A DNA stretch of 64,000 nt, taken from NCBI GenBank assembly GCA_964650485.1, contig CAZYTX010000009.1:25751-89750 (forward strand). Reading direction: 5' to 3'. Below the pieces are notes generated by a model. That model saw only the letters and a program-made list of their open reading frames with translations, ran no database searches and was not told the origin of the DNA. This document shows positions 59,218 through 64,000 of this stretch, piece after piece. The position numbers and the translations under genes were made by a program. Every line of letters starts with the position of its first letter. The first letter of the stretch is position 1. This stretch comes from CAZYTX01 sp964650485. GTDB lineage: Bacteria > RBG-13-61-14 > DATKZS01.

Positions 59218-59931
59218 TCAGCGACCCGAGGTCTCCAGCCTTACGCCCACGCTTATGAGCGATCCGGAGAACAAAAGACCTTCATCCTCCTCGCCCACCA
59301 CTGTCTCCTCGTAACCGATCGTAAGGTACGAGTTCTCCACGCCAAAGGTCTGCTTGATCTTGTGGGCCGCGCCCGGGTCGGCCGGGTCAAGCAGTATCCC
59401 TATGTCAGCGCCCCAGTGATGCCCGGTCTTGTCGCCCACCACGTTGTCCTTGAACTCGTTTGTCTCCTCGAAGTACCACCAGTCAACCCCGGCCCATACC
59501 CTGGGCACTAAAAGCTGGTCCTCCAGGAAGTTAAACTCGTAGCTCAAGCTGGCCTGCAAGGGGTACACGTAGAGCTTCATGTCCTCGCCGGAGTCCTCGC
59601 CGGTGATGGCGCCGATGGCAGGCCCCACCTCGTGAAGCGCGCCGCCCCGGAACTCGATGGAAAGGTTCTTCACCGGGAACCAGCCCCACCCCAGCCTGAT
59701 AAGGGGGATGTGCTTCTCGTGGAACGCCTCCTGGAAGGCCTCCTGCTCGAACACTATCTCGGAGTAGGAAGCGCCCAGGCTGTAGCTCTGCGACTCCACC
59801 CAATCGTCCACGCGCTTCTTCAGGCCCGGGCCTTCATTCTTTTGCGAAGCGCGCTCCTGCTGCGCCCATGCGGTCCCGAATAAAAGGGACAGCAGGAGGG
59901 CCGGGACAAGGGCTGCTGCGGCCGGCTTCAT
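59218..59931 (-). CDS. Outer-membrane beta-barrel protein (MXAN_2562-like)
   Basis: The 237-residue product has a cleavable signal peptide (AAAALVPALLLSLLFGTAWAQ) and then alternating beta strands ending in an amphipathic strand (SGSLISVGVRLETSGR). Segments such as IPLIRLGWGWFPVKNLSIEF and GPAIGAITGEDSGEDMKLYV fit small barrels of the MXAN_2562 type, known by sequence only. ATG 59931 overlaps the upstream gene by ATGA. It implies an outer membrane. Confidence 0.7.
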   Translation of the reverse strand: MKPAAAALVPALLLSLLFGTAWAQQERASQKNEGPGLKKRVDDWVESQSYSLGASYSEIVFEQEAFQEAFHEKHIPLIRLGWGWFPVKNLSIEFRGGALHEVGPAIGAITGEDSGEDMKLYVYPLQASLSYEFNFLEDQLLVPRVWAGVDWWYFEETNEFKDNVVGDKTGHHWGADIGILLDPADPGAAHKIKQTFGVENSYLTIGYEETVVGEEDEGLLFSGSLISVGVRLETSGR

Positions 59932-61802
59932 GGCCTGCGCCTCCAAAAGCGAGAGCCCAGCACCAAAAACGCAGGCACGAGCAGCCAGGCCAGGCCGCGC
60001 GGGTCCCCTCTCCCGGACCCGGAAACAGAGCAGTCCACGCCCCCTTCCTCGCCCACCAGGTCGGTCAGAGTGCTTATAGGCTGGGGCACCGCGCTCTCAG
60101 GGCCGCTCACCGAGCTCTTGTCACCTTCATCATAGGTGATCACCCAGAAGTAATACTCGACCCCGTTCTCCAGGCCCTTGATGGTCTTCTCGATCTTCTC
60201 TCCGGCTGACGGCCCGCTGATGCTTATTGACGGGTAAGCGGTGGACCCGCACACAGAGGTTATGTCGGAAGGCTCTGACGTGCCGTAGCAGATCTCGAAC
60301 CGGTCCAGGTCGCACAGGTCCATGGCAGTGAAGCTCACCCTGATGCGCTGGTGCCCGCTTGAAAGGTCGAAGGACTGCTCGGGAGGAGGGATCAGGTTCA
60401 CGTAAATGGAGACCGCGTTCCTGCCGGTGCGGTCTTCTTCGTCCGTCACCAGGACCGTAATAATGTTGGTGCACTCGTCGAGGTCCGAGGCGAAGATAAA
60501 GGGGTCAGCAAGGGTGTCGCCGGCCGACATGTCCCCCTCGGCCAGCACGTCAACCCACTCGCCAAAGGAGGCATCGTTCACTACCTTGTAAGTAAAATCC
60601 CCCGAGGCTGGCGGGTCCACTTTAAAAGTCACCGACACGGTTTCACCGCTCTGCTCGGTCACCTGGCTGTCGTTGTTCACGCTGAGGCCGGACACTTTCG
60701 GGTTTGCGGTGAGCGGGTATATCTTGTCGGACGAGCCGCCGGCGTAAACGTAGCCGTCCCCGCCGCTGGAAGCAGCCAATGACTCGAGATCTTCTCCAAT
60801 GCCAATATCAAAAGAGCTGCCCGTGAATCCGAGAGACGACCGCTCAACCTTGTTTATGGTCGCGGTGTCCCCGTGTGCGTGGAACACCATGTCGCCGCCC
60901 CCGGCAACGTCCGCCAGCAACGCCATGTCCGAGACCACCGTTGATCCTATGGTCGTACCCACCAGGCTTGTTTGCGGATATTGGGGATCCAGGATGGGAG
61001 CAAGCAGCCACAGCTCAGGTGCACTTGTGTTCATGGTCAGTAGGTAGTTGTCTTCAATAGGATCAGCGGCCAGGCCGGAGAAAGGGATGGTTCCAAGATC
61101 AACCTCTGAATATACCGGGTCGAACACGTCGCAATAGACCTGTGAAAGGTCAGTGCAGGATATGACCCTCAATTGATACCGACTGCTTTGCAAGAAAAGC
61201 TCGTACCCGTAGCTTGCCCCAGAGACAACGCTCAAGGGCTTGTAAGTCGTTGACCATTGAGTGATGCTCTCCACCTGGTCCTCACCCGTGTGCCTTGCCC
61301 AGTACAGCTTGTCCGCGGTTGCCATGAGCAGGAATGTTGCGGTGCTGCCTGGGTTTGTGGAGGGTATGGCTGCGATGTCGAAGATGTCCGTGGAATTGTC
61401 CCCTGTTATGTCCGGGTATTTTACATCCAGCGAGGGTGGACTCTCTCCCGGCAGCGTCCCGTAAAGCGGCTCCAGGAACACAATGCCCACGAACCCTGTG
61501 TCCGTGCCCACGTAGGCGAACCGTCCGTCCGGTGACACGGCCACGCTCGAGGGGGCGCCTTCCGCGATGTCCACGCTGGTGAACGCCTGGAAGTTCCACG
61601 AGTCCACCACCTGGAGCTTGTCCCCTGCCCTGTCCACTGCAAGCACGAACCGGTCGTCAGGGGTGACAGCCATGTCCGAAGCGCCGCTACCCGCGGTTAT
61701 ACCGTCCAGTGCCCTGAAGTCGGACTGCGCATGCGCCCGCTCTGAAGCCAAGGCAAAGAGGGCCATGAAAGCAAGGGCCGCGAGGCATGTAAGTCTGTTC
61801 AT
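59928..61802 (-). CDS. Large exported propeller/FnIII protein with Cys-TM-Arg C-terminal signal
   Basis: A 624-residue exported protein: signal peptide (LAALAFMALFALASERAHAQ), a beta-propeller-like region (residues ~30-370; DMAVTPDDRFVLAVD, SVAVSPDGRFAYVG), an immunoglobulin-like domain and a fibronectin III-like domain (~490-580; LENGVEYYFWVITYDE). The end has VDCSVSGSGRGD, then a hydrophobic helix (LAWLLVPAFLVLG) and SRFWRRRP. That Cys-small-residue-TM-Arg arrangement resembles MYXO-CTERM and similar sorting tails, so surface anchoring is likely. Confidence 0.7.
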   Translation of the reverse strand: MNRLTCLAALAFMALFALASERAHAQSDFRALDGITAGSGASDMAVTPDDRFVLAVDRAGDKLQVVDSWNFQAFTSVDIAEGAPSSVAVSPDGRFAYVGTDTGFVGIVFLEPLYGTLPGESPPSLDVKYPDITGDNSTDIFDIAAIPSTNPGSTATFLLMATADKLYWARHTGEDQVESITQWSTTYKPLSVVSGASYGYELFLQSSRYQLRVISCTDLSQVYCDVFDPVYSEVDLGTIPFSGLAADPIEDNYLLTMNTSAPELWLLAPILDPQYPQTSLVGTTIGSTVVSDMALLADVAGGGDMVFHAHGDTATINKVERSSLGFTGSSFDIGIGEDLESLAASSGGDGYVYAGGSSDKIYPLTANPKVSGLSVNNDSQVTEQSGETVSVTFKVDPPASGDFTYKVVNDASFGEWVDVLAEGDMSAGDTLADPFIFASDLDECTNIITVLVTDEEDRTGRNAVSIYVNLIPPPEQSFDLSSGHQRIRVSFTAMDLCDLDRFEICYGTSEPSDITSVCGSTAYPSISISGPSAGEKIEKTIKGLENGVEYYFWVITYDEGDKSSVSGPESAVPQPISTLTDLVGEEGGVDCSVSGSGRGDPRGLAWLLVPAFLVLGSRFWRRRP

Positions 61803-61848
61803 TAAACCTTCCGCCTTCTATGGTTTGCAGTGATCAACTCTTTGATGG

Positions 61849-61877
61849 ATTATAACCCGGCCAGGTTCCATAATAAA
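61849..61877 (-). promoter_or_regulatory. Candidate promoter of the propeller-barrel-truA operon
   Basis: Minus-strand -10 is a perfect TATAAT (61854-61849); the -35 at 17 bases is weak (TTTATT, 61877-61872). Start near 61842 gives a 40-base leader. Confidence 0.45.
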
Positions 61878-61953
61878 GACCAGGCTGTTTGACGCAACCT
61901 GTCTGCGTGCGGACACGCACAGGCGGGCGCCGCAAAGACGCAACGGGCATCAT

Positions 61954-62119
61954 GGTATCGCACATAGCTTTGCTATGTGCGCGAGCGAAGCGAGCATGAT
62001 GCATAGCACGGCCCGGTTAATTATCCATCCCATGCAATCCGTTATATTCATCCTGCGCCTCCCGCGTAGCCGGCCTTTGGCTTTCGGCGCCCACATAGAA
62101 AATAGCTATGTGGGCTACC
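61954..62119 (-). repeat. GTAG-type REP pair (BIME), copy B
   Basis: Reverse orientation to copy A. Read on the minus strand it starts GGTAGCCCACATAGCTATTT and ends with the CACATAGCAAAGCTATGTGC hairpin. The shared interior includes GGCGCAGGATGAATATAACG and GAAAGCCAAAGGCCGGCTAC. One terminal GTAG has become GTAT. Copy B carries about 40 extra bases next to one hairpin compared with copy A. Confidence 0.75.
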
Positions 62120-62191
62120 CTCTAAAGATGACAGGCACATCAAAAAAACCCAGAACCCGGAACCCGGAACTCGAAACCCCGAACGCAAAAT

Positions 62192-62668
62192 TCATTTGTA
62201 CTTCTTCATCTCGCGCTCCATCTCCCTTTCCTGTGTCTTTCTCTTCAAGGTCTCCCTGCGGTCGTAGAGCTTCTTTCCCTTGACCAGTGCGATCTCGATC
62301 TTTGCCTTGCCGGCGCGGTTGAAGTAGAGCCTTGCCGGCACGATGGTAAGGCCCCGCTCGGCGACTTTCGAGTGGAGCCTTACAAGCTCGCGCTTTTTGA
62401 GCAAGAGCTTCCTGGGCCGCTCGGGCTCGTGGTTCGCGTGGGTGCCGTGCGGATAGGGCGAGATATGCATGTTCATGAGAAAGATCTCGTCCCCCTGGAA
62501 GCGGCAAAAGCTGTCCTTCAGGTCGGCGCGGCCTTCTCTCAGGGACTTTACCTCGGTGCCGAGGAGCTCCATGCCGGCCTCGCACTTCTCCATGACCTCG
62601 TACTTGTAATACAGGTCCTTGGCGCGCGTTACGACCTTTTCGTATTCCTGTTTCTTGTCTTTTTCCAT
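62192..62668 (-). CDS. smpB: SsrA-binding protein SmpB
   Basis: Binds tmRNA and delivers it to stalled ribosomes. The 158 residues include RAKDLYYKYEVMEKCEAGME, LLGTEVKSLREGRADLKDSF, ISPYPHGTHANHEPERPRKLL, the GLTIVPARLYFNRAGKAKIEIAL block and the basic tail ending EREMEREMKKYK. I use ATG 62668, in line with the family; a longer reading enters rseC. tmRNA was not found in the window. Confidence 0.95.
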   Translation of the reverse strand: MEKDKKQEYEKVVTRAKDLYYKYEVMEKCEAGMELLGTEVKSLREGRADLKDSFCRFQGDEIFLMNMHISPYPHGTHANHEPERPRKLLLKKRELVRLHSKVAERGLTIVPARLYFNRAGKAKIEIALVKGKKLYDRRETLKRKTQEREMEREMKKYK

Positions 62669-62673
62669 GGTAC

Positions 62674-63120
62674 TCAGCCCGAGTCGCTCTGACCTGCAAT
62701 GACCTCGACCACCTCGGCCTCTTGCTCCGCGGCCTCCCTCCTCTTGTTCACCCAAACGGACAGCGCCGCGATCGAGGCCGCCAGGCCCAGCAGCCCGCAG
62801 AGCATGGCCAGGATGTCCCCTTTGGAGATCAGCGGGCCCACGAACCTGCCGCCGATCCTCATGAGGAAGTCGGCCACCGGCCCGGTCCCGCCCAGGACCC
62901 TGCCGGCCACTGCGCCGGCTGTCACCCCGGCAAGCGGCGCCGCGTAGAAAAGCCCCTTCATGCCCTCGCCCACCACCTCGGGCATGCGCACCCGCACCCG
63001 GTCGCCCGCGGCCGCGCCAGCATCGTTGTTCGCCTCGACCGTACCCGGCTCCCGCCCGTCATCCAGCCTGGTCACGGCCCGGTCGCCGCGGAGCTCTTCA
63101 ATTGTCCCGGTCCTCTCCAT
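62674..63120 (-). CDS. RseC/MucC-like membrane protein lacking the usual cysteines
   Basis: A 148-residue protein with a short N-terminal beta region (RTGTIEELRGDRAVTRLDD), two membrane helices (GLFYAAPLAGVTAGAVAGR and GDILAMLCGLLGLAASIAAL) and a charged tail, as in RseC/MucC, which act in SoxR reduction or in control of the envelope stress factor. The segment that normally holds CxxCxxxxxC before VRV reads GTVEANNDAGAAAGDRVRV, so all those Cys are gone. Assignment rests on architecture and is tentative. Confidence 0.6.
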   Translation of the reverse strand: MERTGTIEELRGDRAVTRLDDGREPGTVEANNDAGAAAGDRVRVRMPEVVGEGMKGLFYAAPLAGVTAGAVAGRVLGGTGPVADFLMRIGGRFVGPLISKGDILAMLCGLLGLAASIAALSVWVNKRREAAEQEAEVVEVIAGQSDSG

Positions 63121-64000
63121 CTCCGTCGTCCCCCGTTCCCGTCTCCATACTCATTGGCATAGAAAGCACGCGTCTCCTTATCACCTCCAGCACGGCCTCG
63201 GCGGTGAGCTCGCGAACGAACTCCCGGTCCGGCCGGGCGAAGTTGAACCTTCTCTCCCACTCTCCGTCTTTATCCGCCAGGGCCACGTGCACCGTGCCCA
63301 CCGGCTTGTCCGCGGTCCCGCCGGTTGGCCCTGCGATGCCGGTGACCGCGACCGCGAGGTCAGCGCGCGACCTTTTGAGCGCGCCCCTGGCCATGGCCAG
63401 CGCGGTCTCGGAGCTCACCGCGCCGTGCTTTTCTATAACCTTTGGGTCCACGCCCAGGGCCTCGATCTTGGCGGCGTTGGAGTAGGCCACGAACCCGCGT
63501 TCGAGCACGGCCGAGCTGCCGGGCACGTCAGTGAGGCGCTTGCTCAAAAGCCCGCCGGTGCAGGACTCGGCCACGCACAGCTTCCGGCCCTTCTCCCGCA
63601 TGGAGTCCAGCACCACCTCCTCCAGGCCCTTCCCCTCCTCGGAGTACACCGCGCTGCCCACGCGGGACCGTATCTGCTCCGCGGGCCCCTGCAAGAGCCG
63701 CCGGGCCTCCTCCCCGCTCCCGGCGCATGCCAGGAGCTTAAGGTGTATCTCCGGGAACACGGCCCGGTAGGCGAGGCGGACACCTTCAGGGAGCTGTATA
63801 CCTGAAAGCTCCTGGTCGAGCTGGGACTCGGTCATGCCGAAGGTGCAAAACACGTGCTGGGCGAACGCCGCGCCGCGGGAGAGCGATGCCAGGTCCGGCA
63901 TCACGTACTCCTCCATCATGGCCCGGCACTCGCGCGGCACGCCGGGCAGGAAGTAATAGGTCGCGCCCGCTGCCGATGCCGCGAAGCCGGGCGCGGTGCC
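63098..64000 (-). CDS. cinA: CinA-family protein (nicotinamide-nucleotide amidase), C-terminal part
   Basis: The visible ~300 residues cover the end of the N-terminal MoaB-like domain (YYFLPGVPRECRAMMEEYV) and the complete C-terminal amidase domain, which deamidates nicotinamide mononucleotide: CVAESCTGGLLSKRLTDVPGSS, FVAYSNAAKIEALGV, GAVSSETALAMARGA and VAVTGIAGPTGGTADKPVGTVHVA. The N-terminus lies beyond the window. The gene ends 23 bp inside the rseC-like gene, and its tail is acidic. Confidence 0.92.
   Translation of the reverse strand, partial: GTAPGFAASAAGATYYFLPGVPRECRAMMEEYVMPDLASLSRGAAFAQHVFCTFGMTESQLDQELSGIQLPEGVRLAYRAVFPEIHLKLLACAGSGEEARRLLQGPAEQIRSRVGSAVYSEEGKGLEEVVLDSMREKGRKLCVAESCTGGLLSKRLTDVPGSSAVLERGFVAYSNAAKIEALGVDPKVIEKHGAVSSETALAMARGALKRSRADLAVAVTGIAGPTGGTADKPVGTVHVALADKDGEWERRFNFARPDREFVRELTAEAVLEVIRRRVLSMPMSMETGTGDDGDGEDRDN

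Larger units (their letters stand above)
61803..62191. other. Intergenic region with promoter and REP/BIME copy B
   Basis: No gene seen. Contents are the operon promoter near 61850, a short CGTGCGGACACGCACAGGCG stretch around 61903 and the repeat at 61954-62119. A run of AACCCGGAACCCGGAACTCG lies just before smpB ends and looks like simple tandem duplication. Confidence 0.5.

Overview
The window looks like chromosomal DNA of a high-GC, Gram-negative, anaerobic bacterium that uses the Wood-Ljungdahl (reductive acetyl-CoA) pathway. Evidence for an outer membrane is a beta-barrel-like protein, a SurA/parvulin-type lipoprotein, an RseC-like protein and other lipoproteins. The CODH/ACS genes are of the bacterial type (cooC, acsD, cooS/acsA, acsB, acsC, acsE). 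A peroxiredoxin gene has an in-frame TGA exactly at the catalytic position, so the host should decode selenocysteine. A Cys-TM-Arg tail resembling MYXO-CTERM and a MXAN_2562-like barrel point weakly to a deltaproteobacterial/Desulfobacterota-type lineage; that placement is inference.

Layout. 1-4.6 kb (minus): lpdA (cut by the window edge), epmA, an ImmA-type peptidase and XRE regulator pair, cysK and a Pro-rich hypothetical. 4.7-13.8 kb: a B12-type radical SAM gene, DUF4416, a QueG-like Fe-S protein, an enoyl-CoA hydratase, a GAF-GGDEF cyclase, ruvX-mltG-queE, a secreted nucleoside-hydrolase-like protein and a polyferredoxin. 13.9-14.7 kb (minus): the selenocysteine peroxiredoxin. 14.8-29.3 kb (plus): a Wood-Ljungdahl island of folD, a three-gene NADH-oxidising flavo-Fe-S module (NuoE/NuoF/short NuoG-like), cooC, an inserted toxin-antitoxin block, an unrecognised 74-residue gene and acsD-cooS-acsB-acsC-acsE. 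29.7-37.6 kb (minus): a seven-gene, end-overlapping glycan operon (GT4, epimerase, membrane GT39-like, GT2, B12 radical SAM, GT2, C_GCAxxG). 37.7-42.4 kb: rhomboid, aminotransferase with a DUF3109-like gene, SurA-like lipoprotein and a broken DUF4258 pair. 42.5-52.7 kb (plus): uvrA, ADP-ribosylglycohydrolase, PHP-domain lipoprotein, clpB, rtcB and a cNMP-binding protein. 52.8-56.4 kb (plus): bioB-bioF-bioA. 56.6-64 kb: a propeller-like exported protein, then minus-strand genes for truA, a barrel, a propeller/FnIII surface protein, smpB, rseC-like and cinA (cut by the window edge).

How it fits together. FolD makes methenyl/methylene-THF interconversions of the methyl branch. AcsE moves the methyl group to the corrinoid protein AcsCD, and CooS/AcsB make acetyl-CoA. 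CooC matures the nickel sites. The NuoEFG-like module would pass electrons between NAD(P)H and a partner enzyme encoded elsewhere; no formate dehydrogenase, hydrogenase, MetF or Fhs lies in the window.

Non-genic structure worth attention includes two inverted copies of a GTAG-type REP/BIME element (50.56-50.69 and 61.95-62.12 kb), a pair of XRE genes 83 percent identical over 76 residues but with different tails and partners, a perfect A_AAA_AAA slippery heptamer in one of them, and several promoter matches with 17-18 bp spacing. All assignments come from reading the sequence; no database search was run.
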